Source: Synechococcus sp. UW179A
Lineage (GTDB): Bacteria > Cyanobacteriota > Cyanobacteriia > PCC-6307 > Cyanobiaceae
Assembly (NCBI RefSeq): GCF_900473965.1
Contig: NZ_UCNJ01000018.1
Span: forward strand, 124,001 to 188,000
DNA length: 64,000 nucleotides
Direction: 5' to 3'
Shown: positions 45,201 through 54,668 of the stretch, piece after piece
How the letters are laid out: every line of letters starts with the position of its first letter
How positions within the stretch are numbered: the first letter of the stretch is position 1
Made by a program: the position numbers and the translations under genes
The notes under the pieces: model-generated
What the model was told of the DNA's origin: nothing
The model's database searches: none
Seen by the model: only the letters and a program-made list of their open reading frames with translations

Positions 45201-46375
45201 ACCTCAACACCCCGATCCCTGCAGAGCACCACGCGCGAGGGCCTTAGCTGCACGGCGTAGTCGACACCACGCCATGAAACATGGCGCGTTAACAAGGCCG
45301 ACAAGGTGGCCAGTCCATCCACCAATTGGCCAGGGAGAAGTCCTACGAGCCAGCCCCAAACCCGAACAGGGTCCTGTGGGCGCAGCAAAACTTGGATCCA
45401 GCAGAGCAGGCCAACACATCCCAGCTCATAGATCAGCACTGCCAACCAGGCACCTTGAAACAGCGCGAACAGCAACAGCAGCACACTGCCCAGGCCGTGG
45501 AAGGCCACAAGTGGCCAAGCGGGGTGGTGCAGGCGAGCTGTGAGCAATTGACGAGTAATCCAACGGCCCAACGGCAGCATGGGCTGGGCTGGATCAGGAT
45601 CCACCATGAGCAGGTTGGGTTCGAAGCGATAGCTCAATCCCAACTGCCGCAATGGGCCGAGCAAACCCGTGTCTTCACACAAACCACGCCTTAACAGCTC
45701 GCTCCAATCACCGGCCTCCACCAGCTCACGGCGAACGCAAAGGGTGCCGCCCCAGGGAATCTGCAACAACGTCATCAGCACCACAGCCCCTGCATTCCAG
45801 ACGGCTCGTGTCCAGCTGCTCCAACCCAAAGCTCCAAAGGTGGGGGCATGGGGGCGAAACCAACGATTTCCAGAGATGGCACCCACCCCTGGTTGGAGGC
45901 AAGAGCGCGCACAATGTTCCAAGCCGTTCGCTGGGAAACGAATATCGGCATCCAGCAGCACAACCAATGCGCTGCTGGGGTGAAGCTGAGACAACGCCTG
46001 GTTCAGTGCTGCACATTTCAAAGACCCCTGGTCAGGGCGCTGAAGAAGGCTGCAGCAGCGCAACTCAGTCCAGGCCACATCCTCACGAGCTCGCCAAGGC
46101 TTAAGCAAGTCCCAGGCTGGATCCTGATCACTGTCCACCACCACCTGCAACCGCCAGGGAGCGGGATAGCTCTGATCAGCCAACGCCTCCAGCAACCGCG
46201 GCAAACAGGCATCGACACCGCGCAAACACAACACCACTTCCAAGGAAGGCCAAGCACCTTCAGGAAGAGATGCTGGATCGGACGAACGACGCAAAACCCG
46301 CAAACGCTGGCTGAAGGCAAAAACAAGCAGGGCTTGCCCAAGCCATAGGGCCAAGAGCAACACCGAGGCTGGCAT
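45197..46375 (-). CDS. Membrane GT2 family glycosyltransferase
   Basis: 392 residues from the ATG at 46375, which shares a base with the PKS stop (TGATG); a longer upstream frame overlapping the PKS is not needed. It has an N-terminal membrane helix, GT-A motif VVLCLRGVDAC, a metal-binding VLLDADIRFP near residue 139, GLCEDTGLLGP near 245 and an R-W pair in LGRWITRQL, then several C-terminal membrane helices. This is the processive-like/HpnB-like architecture that glycosylates lipids at the inner membrane. Direct coupling to the PKS suggests it glycosylates the PKS-derived lipid. Confidence 0.8.
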   Translation of the reverse strand: MPASVLLLALWLGQALLVFAFSQRLRVLRRSSDPASLPEGAWPSLEVVLCLRGVDACLPRLLEALADQSYPAPWRLQVVVDSDQDPAWDLLKPWRAREDVAWTELRCCSLLQRPDQGSLKCAALNQALSQLHPSSALVVLLDADIRFPANGLEHCARSCLQPGVGAISGNRWFRPHAPTFGALGWSSWTRAVWNAGAVVLMTLLQIPWGGTLCVRRELVEAGDWSELLRRGLCEDTGLLGPLRQLGLSYRFEPNLLMVDPDPAQPMLPLGRWITRQLLTARLHHPAWPLVAFHGLGSVLLLLFALFQGAWLAVLIYELGCVGLLCWIQVLLRPQDPVRVWGWLVGLLPGQLVDGLATLSALLTRHVSWRGVDYAVQLRPSRVVLCRDRGVEV

Positions 46376-49300
46376 CAGCGAGCCAGTTGTTCCTGCTGAA
46401 GCAGCACTGAGGCCCAGGGCCCAATCAACTGATGCCAGGGGGGGCAGCGCACACCATGGGTCTCCAAAACCTGAGCCGTGTAGGCACAGCTGGGGCGAGC
46501 CCGCTGACCCACGCAATTGCGCTCGGGATAGGTCAGCCCATCTTCACCCCAACTCTGCTGCAGGAAGGGCAGCAAAGGCTGGAGAGGATTTCCTGGGCTC
46601 CGCTCAATCTCAACAATCCACTCCTGCATCGGCAAAACGCGCCAACCGTCCATGCCATCGGTGAGTTGCCTCAACAGAGTGGTGAGCAGGAGCGGTTCAG
46701 GATGCTGGAGATGGAAAGCATGCCCTTGTGCCTCGTCACTCCAGGCCAGAGCCGACACGGCATCAGCAACGTAATCAACAGGCACCACATCCAATTCCCA
46801 GGCCAAATCAGGCGAAGCACCCAACACCAAACAGCCCTGGAGCAGGCGCTGAAGCAAGTCGCCTTGGTGCCAAGCACTTCCGCAGGATGGACCTGCAATC
46901 AACGGGGGCCGGTAGATCGAAACAGGCAGTCCGGCTGCTGAAGCGCGGCGCACCATCCGGTCCGTGACCCATTTGGTTTGGGAGTAGCCGAGCTGGATGC
47001 CTCGCCAATCCTCGAGCGGATCGTCTTCCTGAATCAACTGATCCCGGCAGGCATCGGCCTCAAACACCGCCACGCTGGAGATCAAGGCGAATCGTTTTGG
47101 TGTGTCCGCAGCTGCTAGACGCAGAAGCTCGCGCGTTCCGCCCACATTGGTGGCCGCCAATTGGGCATAGCTCGCCATCTGGCTCAACTGGGCACCGTTG
47201 TGGAGGATGCCGCCAATGCCCTTGCCAAGTGCAGCAAACTGGCCGGCATCCAAGCCCAACCGAGGCTGGGCGAGATCGCCAAGAACCACCTCCAATCGCT
47301 CCTGCCAGGCCTGCTGCCAAAGCCCATAACGGCGGAGGTTCTGCTCCAACCGCTCCATGCCTTGCTGCTCAGAGGCCGCTCGCACCAAACAGCGAATCCG
47401 CAAATCCGGCCATTGGCTGAGTTGTCCCGCCAGGAGATAGGCACCGAGGAAGCCACTCGCGCCAGTCAGCAGAAGCTGTTCTCCAGGCGCCTCCACGGAC
47501 GGGCCCTCCGGCAATGACCAACGGTCGTCCAGCTGAGCCTCCTGACCAAGATCCAATCCCTCCTGTGCCGCTGCAGACCCATCGGGCAACAAGCGCTCGA
47601 GAGCCATGCTGGCCAGATCATCCAGGCAGGGGGCGTCGCTGAACGCAGCCAGATCAAGGCGCCAGCCCAATGCTTGCTGCACTTCGGCAGCAAACTCTGC
47701 CGCCATCAGCGAATCGAGCCCTAAATCAAACAGGCTGGCGTGAGCATCGAGCTGAGCTTCCGGTTCTTCCATCACTGCGGCCAGAAGCTGTTGAAGCGTC
47801 GACAGCAGCCAGGGCCTGCGCTGATCCGCTGTCAAAGCCTCCAACTGAGCGCGAACCTGGGCTTCTGATCGGCCCGGAAGTTCATGAATCAAGGACCGGA
47901 ACCAAGCCGCCTGGCGGGGCAGGGCCTGACTGACGAACTGCGGCCAATCGACTGCCATCACCGCGACCACTCCGCTGCGGCCTCGCTGCAGCAATGACTC
48001 CAGAGCCGACAACGCTTCGTCTTCCGCCAGAAGATGAAGACCTACGGATTCAAAGCGCCGCTCCAACCCTGCAGCCATGCCCGAACCAGCCCAAGGCCCC
48101 CACTGAATCGCCAGCTGGACTGGCCCATCAGAGTCCGCATGGCGGCAGCTGGATTGAACAGCCCCATTGGCAGCGGCATAGACCAACTGGCCAGGCGAAC
48201 CCAGTGCCGCGGCGATGGACGAGAACACCACCTGGAAGTCGAGGTGTTCAAAATCTGCTGGCTGCAGCCTTTGAAGCTTGTCCAGTTGCTGCTGGGGACC
48301 AAGTTTTGCCTCAAACACGGCATCGAGACTGGAACGTTCAATCCCACCAACGCGCTGATCTTTCAGCACTCCAGCAGCATGGAAGACGCCACGCAGCGGC
48401 ATGTCCTGAGGCAATTCAGCGAGTGCTTGCGGAAGGTCGTCCCAGCAGAGCGCCTCAACCTGCACACCCTGAGAACGGATGCGGTCCAACCACTCGGCCG
48501 TTTCCGAGCTTGGTGCTGGCAGACGTCGACCCACCAACAACAACGAGCGCGCCCCCCGATCCACCAACCAGGACTGCAAACGTTGCCCGATCCCTCCAAA
48601 AGCACCCACCACCAGATAAGTGCCGTCGGTGCGAATGGCACAAGGAGGGGCTTGGCTGGGCAGGGTGATCACCAACTTGCCCACATGCTTGCCCTGCGCC
48701 ATCCGCCGAAAAGCGTCCTTGCACTTCTCCAAAGCAAAGGCTGAGACCGGCAACGCGGGCAGGGTTTGGTCCTGGGAACCCGCCACCAATCGCAGCAATC
48801 GCTGCCTCAAGGGTTGTGGGTCGCGAGCTGCCACTTCCAGCAGGTCAAAGCGGAAATAGCCCACGTCAGGCCGTCGTTCGCTCACCTGCTGGTCGCTCCA
48901 GATCTCCAACTTGCCAAGCTCCACAAAGCGCCCGCTAGAAGCCAGCGCCTGGAAACTGGCATCCACCCACTCACCTTTCAGGCTGTTCAGAACCACATCA
49001 ACGCCGCGGCCTTCGGTGTGCTTGAGCACCTGTTCAGCGAAATCAGTAGAGCGGGAATCGAAGACCGCCTCCACACCTTGCTCCAACAATCCAGCCTGTT
49101 TGGCCTCACTGGCGGTGGCCAGGATGCGAGCACCACAGCGCAAGGCCACCTGCACAGCTGCCTGCCCCACACCACCGGCAGCCGCATGAATCAAAACCGT
49201 TTCTCCAGCTTGAAGCCGGGCCAGCTGCTCGAGCCCATGCTCCGCCGTGAGATAGGCCGTTGAAAGGCTCGCCCCCAGCACGGGATCCAACTCGTCTGGC

Positions 49301-52300
49301 CAGGGCACGCAGAGGACGGCTCTGCAAGTTACGTGGCTTGCCAGGGTTCCAAGGGTGAGCGCGGCAAGCATTCGCTGGCCCAGCAACGAGGAATCCACCC
49401 CGGGACCAACAGCGACCACCCTCCCGACGGCTTCGCCACCGAAAGGCAATTGAGCATTGGCTCTCAGCCCGAGGGATTGATTGTGACTTTGCAGAAGCCC
49501 CAAAGCGTTGAGAACATCGCGAAAGTTCAGCCCCGTGGCCTCCACCGCCAACTCCAGCTCTCCTGGCAGAAGACGCGCCAGCGGCAAGGGCGCCTTCAGC
49601 AACCCCTCAAGTCGACCAGTTCCATCGGAAAGCATGCGAAACCGTTCTTGATCAATGGTCTGAAAACTGCGGGTTTCAATTCGATCAGAACCACACCAGC
49701 GAATCTCCGCATCACCGGCAGTGGCAGCCAAAAGCTGTTGCCACTCAGCGGATGACAGCCCTGCAGCAAGGGCAGAAGGGGACGCTGTGATCGTGCTGCA
49801 ACGCCATGCGGAACAGTCCTGGGCCAGGGAACGTACTGCCGCCTGGACCGCCTCAGCAGCAGGGGTGGAGAAAGCCGACATCCACAACAGCAGCTGGCGC
49901 GGCTGAGTGAGAGGAAGCGCCTGGAGTTGTTGCACCAGCGCTGAAGTCACCGATTGTGGATCCGCTTGTGGATCCAGTTCAAAAGGCGTGATCGCCTGCT
50001 GCTCGCTCCATTCCCTCACGGCATCTGGCAATGGCCCAATCGCAATCAGGCTGATGGGCTCAGCCGCTCCTGGGCTCCAGTCGCTGAGTGCGTGTGCCGC
50101 AAGGGGTTGCCAGATCTCCTCCAGCAATTGCGCAGCAGGTCTGGAAGGGCCCTCAGGCAGCATCAACTCCAGCAACGTCCGCGTCAGACGCCGGAACTGC
50201 AGGCCACGGATCGCTCCGAGGAAGTCCCCGGAGAGATCAAGAACATCCAAGTCAGCAGTCACATGGGCGCGACTGACCTCATCTCCCTGGCTGTGATCGT
50301 CTCGTCGAAGTTGCAAGCGACAACGCAGCTGGTCGGGCAAGGGCCATCGCAACATCTGCATCTGCTCCACGCCCACAGGGAGTAGCAAGTGGCCATCGGC
50401 GTGCGTTTGGGCAAGGACCGCAGCCACCAGTTGAAAACAACCATCGATCAGGCTGCGATCAGGCGCCGCCTCCGGACGCTGCAGCAGTGCTTCGGCGCCT
50501 ATGGCGTTGGCTTGCAAAGCAACAAGCGGCCGGTAGCAGTTGCCGTAATCCAGCCCAAGACGCTTCAGGGAACGGTAGAAATTGGCAACATCAAGGCCAG
50601 CAGCAGGGTCAAACGCCAATGCCGGCAGGGGCTGAATGGGTTGTTCAGCAGCTGTGGTGAGCCGAAGCTGCCCATGGAGCTGCCAGCTGCCGCCGTCTTC
50701 GAGCTGGGGAGCGCGGGAATGGAAGCTGAACGCATCACCGTTTCGTACAGCCTGGAGCTGTACCGATCCGGCGTTGAGCCACAGCGGACGATCGAGATTG
50801 AGATCAGCACATTGAAGTGGCTGTTGTTGATCGTTCAACCAATCCAGCAGCAGGGCGAGATAACCCGCTGCCGCAAACAGGGGATAGCCGCACAACGCAT
50901 GGTCAGGGAGGTCGCGAGCATCAGCCGGATCCAACACGGTCTGCCAATGCTCTGACGCTCCTGGGAGGTCCAACTTCTGCAAAGCCAGACCTGACTGCTC
51001 AGCGGTAACACTGCTGCCAAAGCCGACGTGATCCAACCAAAGACTGGCTTTGCCTTGGTCCAGACCCTGATCCCGTGGCGTCCACCAAAAACGTGAACGC
51101 AGAAAGGGATGACCTGGAGGCCGCAGCTGATGCCATGAGGCACCTTGATGCCATGCCAACCAATCCATCGGAGCTCCTTGAGCCAAAGCCTGAACAAGCT
51201 TCTGGAGCTGCTCAAAACCAACGGCACCCTCAGACAGAGTTTGCTGTTTCAGATCTCCCAACGTCTCTGGCAGTCCACCAGGTCCACGCGCAGCAACGAC
51301 ACCGGTCCACGCCGCAGGGGCTTGCCCGCGCAACTGGCGTACCAGGTCTTGAACACTGCTCGCAATTAACCCCAGCGCATGGGGACATGGGGAGCGTCGC
51401 AGATGAATGCTGGCGCAGAGGTCCTGCAAGCGGAAAGCAGCATGATCCTCAAGCCAATCCGCTGTTTGAGCACGAAGCAAATCAAGAGCTTCCTCGTTGC
51501 GCGCGCTCAACCAGAGCAGGTGCCATGAAGGAGCTGATAACGACGTTGACGCGGGTTGAGAAAGTTCAAGAGGTGGACTGCTCAGAACGGCATGAGCGTT
51601 GGTGCCACCGAATCCAAACGAGCTGACACTGACCACCAGTTCCTGCTCAGGTCTTGGGAAAGGTTGCAGCGTTGTCGCAACCTTCAAGCCCAGAGCAGCC
51701 AGATCCACACTGGGATTAGGCCGCGAATAATGGAGGCTCGCAGGCACCATGCGCTGCCTGAGGCACAACACGGCTTTGATGAAACCCGTAATGCCTGCAG
51801 CGGTTTCTGAATGACCCACATTGGTTTTCACCGAGCCAACCAAACAGGGGTCAGTGCTTGGCCGCTCCTCCCCCAACACCGCTCCAAGGGCCCTGAGTTC
51901 AATGGGATCCCCCTGGCGCGTCCCTGTGCCGTGGGCTTCAACCAATTGCGCTGAAGCCGGGGACAAGCCAGAGCCCTGATAGGCGGCTTGCACACAAGCG
52001 ATCTGGGCTTTTTTGCTGGGTGCGGCCAGGCCCTTACTGCGCCCATCGGAATTGACCGCCGTGCCCCGAATCACTGCTTCAATCGGATCACCATCACGCA
52101 ACGCCGTCGCCAAGGGCTTAAGCAGCACAGCCCCCGCCCCTTCAGAACGCACATAACCATCAGCAGCAGCATCAAAGCTGCGGCAACGCCCCTCGGGCGA
52201 CAGCAAGCCTGCTTTGCAGAAACTCATCTGAATGGCGGGGTGAATCAAAGCCTGAGCACCGCCAGCCAAGGCCAGTTCCGATTCACCACGCCTCAAGCTC

Positions 52301-52902
52301 TCGCAAGCCAGATGCAAAGCCACCAACGACGAAGAACAAGCCGTGTCCACCGTGAAGCTGGGTCCTTTCAGATCAAAGGCGTAAGAAATCCTGTTGGCGG
52401 CAATGGAACCGGTGTTGCCGGTGAGAATGAAGGGTTCGTTGTCCGGCGTGAGGTATTGCTCTTCAGAGGCCCAAAGCAGAGCTCGGTAATCCGCGCTGGA
52501 AATGCCCATGAACACTCCCACTGGGCGTCCACGCAACTGGTCAAGGGGCTGGGCAGCCGCCTCCATGGCCCTCCAGCACACCTCAAGCAACAGGCGCTGC
52601 TGAGGGTCCATGCATTGGGCTTCCCTGCCGCTAATGCCAAACAAGGCTGGATCGAACAGGTCGATCCCATCCACCAAGCCCGCCCGGCGCACATGCTGGT
52701 GCAACGGCGTGCGCGGATCAGGATGATGGTGAAGCTGAAGATCCCAACGATCTGAGGGAATTTCGGCGATCGCCTCCCGTCCTTCAGCCAGAAGTTGCCA
52801 GAACTGTTCAGGACTCTCGACCCCGCCAGGGAGACGGCAGCCCATCCCCAAAACAGCGATGGGCTCGTGCACTGAGGAAACCGGACGGATCTGTTGATTC
52901 AT
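46375..52902 (-). CDS. Type I reducing polyketide synthase, KS-DH-ER-KR-ACP-TR, acyltransferase domain missing
   Basis: 2175 residues. KS: Cys near 186 in DTACSSS, His in EAHGTGT near 322 and NVGHSETAAG, all intact. After the KS comes a KS-AT linker (LSARNEEALDLL, LRRSPCPHALGLI), but no GHSxG acyltransferase; the post-AT linker with GAPMDWLAW and PGHPFLRSRFWW then follows directly (to ~640). DH: His near 668 in LPDHALCGYPLF, Asp near 817 in SLIDGCFQ. ER: AAAGGVGQAA near 1244. KR: VVGAFGGIGQ near 1434, YAAAN Tyr near 1572. ACP Ser in GLDSLMAAE near 1729. Thioester reductase from ~1803 with LTGASGFLGA and YSQTKW. It would build a saturated chain and release it reductively as an aldehyde or alcohol, taking malonyl from an AT in trans. 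Confidence 0.93.
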   Translation of the reverse strand: MNQQIRPVSSVHEPIAVLGMGCRLPGGVESPEQFWQLLAEGREAIAEIPSDRWDLQLHHHPDPRTPLHQHVRRAGLVDGIDLFDPALFGISGREAQCMDPQQRLLLEVCWRAMEAAAQPLDQLRGRPVGVFMGISSADYRALLWASEEQYLTPDNEPFILTGNTGSIAANRISYAFDLKGPSFTVDTACSSSLVALHLACESLRRGESELALAGGAQALIHPAIQMSFCKAGLLSPEGRCRSFDAAADGYVRSEGAGAVLLKPLATALRDGDPIEAVIRGTAVNSDGRSKGLAAPSKKAQIACVQAAYQGSGLSPASAQLVEAHGTGTRQGDPIELRALGAVLGEERPSTDPCLVGSVKTNVGHSETAAGITGFIKAVLCLRQRMVPASLHYSRPNPSVDLAALGLKVATTLQPFPRPEQELVVSVSSFGFGGTNAHAVLSSPPLELSQPASTSLSAPSWHLLWLSARNEEALDLLRAQTADWLEDHAAFRLQDLCASIHLRRSPCPHALGLIASSVQDLVRQLRGQAPAAWTGVVAARGPGGLPETLGDLKQQTLSEGAVGFEQLQKLVQALAQGAPMDWLAWHQGASWHQLRPPGHPFLRSRFWWTPRDQGLDQGKASLWLDHVGFGSSVTAEQSGLALQKLDLPGASEHWQTVLDPADARDLPDHALCGYPLFAAAGYLALLLDWLNDQQQPLQCADLNLDRPLWLNAGSVQLQAVRNGDAFSFHSRAPQLEDGGSWQLHGQLRLTTAAEQPIQPLPALAFDPAAGLDVANFYRSLKRLGLDYGNCYRPLVALQANAIGAEALLQRPEAAPDRSLIDGCFQLVAAVLAQTHADGHLLLPVGVEQMQMLRWPLPDQLRCRLQLRRDDHSQGDEVSRAHVTADLDVLDLSGDFLGAIRGLQFRRLTRTLLELMLPEGPSRPAAQLLEEIWQPLAAHALSDWSPGAAEPISLIAIGPLPDAVREWSEQQAITPFELDPQADPQSVTSALVQQLQALPLTQPRQLLLWMSAFSTPAAEAVQAAVRSLAQDCSAWRCSTITASPSALAAGLSSAEWQQLLAATAGDAEIRWCGSDRIETRSFQTIDQERFRMLSDGTGRLEGLLKAPLPLARLLPGELELAVEATGLNFRDVLNALGLLQSHNQSLGLRANAQLPFGGEAVGRVVAVGPGVDSSLLGQRMLAALTLGTLASHVTCRAVLCVPWPDELDPVLGASLSTAYLTAEHGLEQLARLQAGETVLIHAAAGGVGQAAVQVALRCGARILATASEAKQAGLLEQGVEAVFDSRSTDFAEQVLKHTEGRGVDVVLNSLKGEWVDASFQALASSGRFVELGKLEIWSDQQVSERRPDVGYFRFDLLEVAARDPQPLRQRLLRLVAGSQDQTLPALPVSAFALEKCKDAFRRMAQGKHVGKLVITLPSQAPPCAIRTDGTYLVVGAFGGIGQRLQSWLVDRGARSLLLVGRRLPAPSSETAEWLDRIRSQGVQVEALCWDDLPQALAELPQDMPLRGVFHAAGVLKDQRVGGIERSSLDAVFEAKLGPQQQLDKLQRLQPADFEHLDFQVVFSSIAAALGSPGQLVYAAANGAVQSSCRHADSDGPVQLAIQWGPWAGSGMAAGLERRFESVGLHLLAEDEALSALESLLQRGRSGVVAVMAVDWPQFVSQALPRQAAWFRSLIHELPGRSEAQVRAQLEALTADQRRPWLLSTLQQLLAAVMEEPEAQLDAHASLFDLGLDSLMAAEFAAEVQQALGWRLDLAAFSDAPCLDDLASMALERLLPDGSAAAQEGLDLGQEAQLDDRWSLPEGPSVEAPGEQLLLTGASGFLGAYLLAGQLSQWPDLRIRCLVRAASEQQGMERLEQNLRRYGLWQQAWQERLEVVLGDLAQPRLGLDAGQFAALGKGIGGILHNGAQLSQMASYAQLAATNVGGTRELLRLAAADTPKRFALISSVAVFEADACRDQLIQEDDPLEDWRGIQLGYSQTKWVTDRMVRRASAAGLPVSIYRPPLIAGPSCGSAWHQGDLLQRLLQGCLVLGASPDLAWELDVVPVDYVADAVSALAWSDEAQGHAFHLQHPEPLLLTTLLRQLTDGMDGWRVLPMQEWIVEIERSPGNPLQPLLPFLQQSWGEDGLTYPERNCVGQRARPSCAYTAQVLETHGVRCPPWHQLIGPWASVLLQQEQLAR

Positions 52903-53241
52903 GCGCCAGGGACGTGCTGTCCGTTCAGGTGCATGGAACGAACATCCTCACGCAAACCATTCAGTGGGTCGAGCCAGCGAGGCGAGACCAGAATGAGTTC
53001 TTCGACATTGCCAATGCAGCAAACGATCCCACTGACTGACAAAGACTGAAGAGCCAACGTTCCTTGGGCCTGTTAGATCCGAACCCATTGAAAACCAGCA
53101 CGCCCCCCGCAGCCCCTGCTTTGGTCACTGCGCTTGGTCGAGGAAACTTCAGCAACAACCAAAACAGACGATCCAGAGAGCGATTTGGGAGATCTAAAAC
53201 CTTGAGCCATTACACAGGCTGATGCAGATGCTGCATCAACT
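52903..53241. other. Gene-free stretch upstream of the PKS
   Basis: 339 bases with no frame showing recognisable motifs (the short minus frames at 52961-53158 and 53073-53315 look accidental). It must hold the PKS promoter, unless transcription runs on from the MFS gene. An inverted repeat lies at its right end. Confidence 0.45.
53220..53238 (-). terminator. Hairpin just after the MFS gene
   Basis: TGATGCAG-ATG-CTGCATCA forms a perfect 8-bp stem with a 3-base loop, beginning four bases beyond the MFS stop codon on the minus strand. There is no U-run after it, so it may end transcription only partly, stabilise the 3' end, or attenuate read-through into the PKS. Confidence 0.35.
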
Positions 53242-54564
53242 TCAAAGACCTTCCGCCTGGACATTGGATGGGTTTGCCCCCAAACAAAGGTGTTTCCAAG
53301 ACAGGCCGGCGGCAATCACCCAGCCCGTAGCACCGATGGCAATCGCCATCACACGACCCTCCCCGGTGCCAAGACTCTCTGTTAACCAAGCTGGCCACAC
53401 GGGCCATGCGAGTGCCGGGCGCAAACCGTAGTCAACCAGCAGTGGTACGCCCAGAAAGGCAAACAACCGGGTTGACCATTCGCAGCCGTAGCGCAGTGAA
53501 AAGTAGCGAGGCAGTGCTTCCCGGGGAGCCAGGGTCACCCAGGCTTGGTGAATTGATGCCATCACAACGGGCAAGGCTGCACTGAACACCAAGACAGCTC
53601 CAAACCAAACCACGGGTCGATGCGCAAAGGCTTGCAAGCCAGTACCCATCAAGATCAGCGCCTGGATGATCAGGCTCAAAGGCAGGACAGTTCGCCAGTG
53701 CTGCCCCAATCGCCATCGCCAGCCAGCAAACCCGATCAAATACCCCAAGCAGCCTGTGATCAGGACCCAACCCATCCGCTCAGGCGCATAGGCCAGCGCC
53801 ACCCAAGCAGGAAACAGCACTTCTAAAGAGGCGTAGACAAATGCCGTGAGTGCAGTGATCACTAGAGCTGAGCGCGCTGGAAATGAGCGCTTCCAGAGCG
53901 CAAGCAAACGATTCCACGTGCGAGGAGCCATGAGCTGATTCGACGCCGTCGGTGCAACCCAATCGAACTGCTGCGCAGCCTGAAACCAGGGAGCCACCAC
54001 AACGCTCAACAGGGCAAACAAAAAACTGATGCCATCGAGCAGCAGCACACCTCCCAGGCCCTGACTGGCGACAAGCCAGCTCCCCAGGAAGGGAGCCATG
54101 GTGATCACTAAGCCATCCACGGTGGCGAACAATCCATTGGCTCGCTGTAAACGCTCTTGATCGGAGATCAGCAGCGGAATCAGGCTGGAGAGACGCACCA
54201 CCAACAAGGCTTCAGCCACAGCGGCCAAAGCTTGAATCGCTAAAACGCCGAGCAACCAAGGTGGCTCATCAGCGGAAGAGCCGAGCAACACACCAGCCGA
54301 CAAAGCAGTGCACACTGCTCCCGTGGCATGGCAGAGCACCATCAAACGCCCTGGACGCCATGCCGGGAAAACGCGCAAAAACAGCGGCAACGCCAGCAAA
54401 CGTGCCGCCTGCACCACCATGGCCACCAAACCAAAATCGAGGAGTTGGCCCGACTGAGCAAACAACCAAAGCCCGATTCCATAGAGACTCGTCTGAGTTC
54501 CCAGATTGGAAATCAGCTGGCCGCCCCAGAGATAGCGAAACAGGCGACTGGATCTCTTGGCCAC
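53242..54564 (-). CDS. MFS transporter
   Basis: A 440-residue polytopic protein with about twelve hydrophobic segments. The opening RLFRYLWGGQLISNLGTQTSLYGIG and the loops PLFLRVFPAWRPGRLMVL and ISDQERLQRANGLFATVD, plus the LAPREALPRYFSL element late in the protein, match the MFS_3 (EntS/enterobactin-exporter-like) subgroup of efflux permeases. The predicted start is GTG. It is upstream of the PKS on the same strand and downstream of an MGDG-synthase-like transferase, so export of the polyketide lipid is a reasonable but unproven role. Confidence 0.85.
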   Translation of the reverse strand: MAKRSSRLFRYLWGGQLISNLGTQTSLYGIGLWLFAQSGQLLDFGLVAMVVQAARLLALPLFLRVFPAWRPGRLMVLCHATGAVCTALSAGVLLGSSADEPPWLLGVLAIQALAAVAEALLVVRLSSLIPLLISDQERLQRANGLFATVDGLVITMAPFLGSWLVASQGLGGVLLLDGISFLFALLSVVVAPWFQAAQQFDWVAPTASNQLMAPRTWNRLLALWKRSFPARSALVITALTAFVYASLEVLFPAWVALAYAPERMGWVLITGCLGYLIGFAGWRWRLGQHWRTVLPLSLIIQALILMGTGLQAFAHRPVVWFGAVLVFSAALPVVMASIHQAWVTLAPREALPRYFSLRYGCEWSTRLFAFLGVPLLVDYGLRPALAWPVWPAWLTESLGTGEGRVMAIAIGATGWVIAAGLSWKHLCLGANPSNVQAEGL

Positions 54565-54668
54565 TGGACAGATCTAGGAACAGTTAAGGGAGAAATTCAC
54601 ACCTCTTAGGCGCGAATAAATCAACTTCACTAACTCATCCAACTCTTGGCGAAAAAACTGAACCCACA

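Noticed and set aside
46376-46516. N-terminal extension of the GT2 gene into the PKS
   Set aside because: The ATG at 46375 sits in a TGATG overlap with the PKS stop and begins the hydrophobic helix; the extra 47 residues match nothing.
51988-52755. 255-residue plus-strand frame over the PKS KS domain
   Set aside because: Antisense to intact KS catalytic motifs; no domain or start context of its own.
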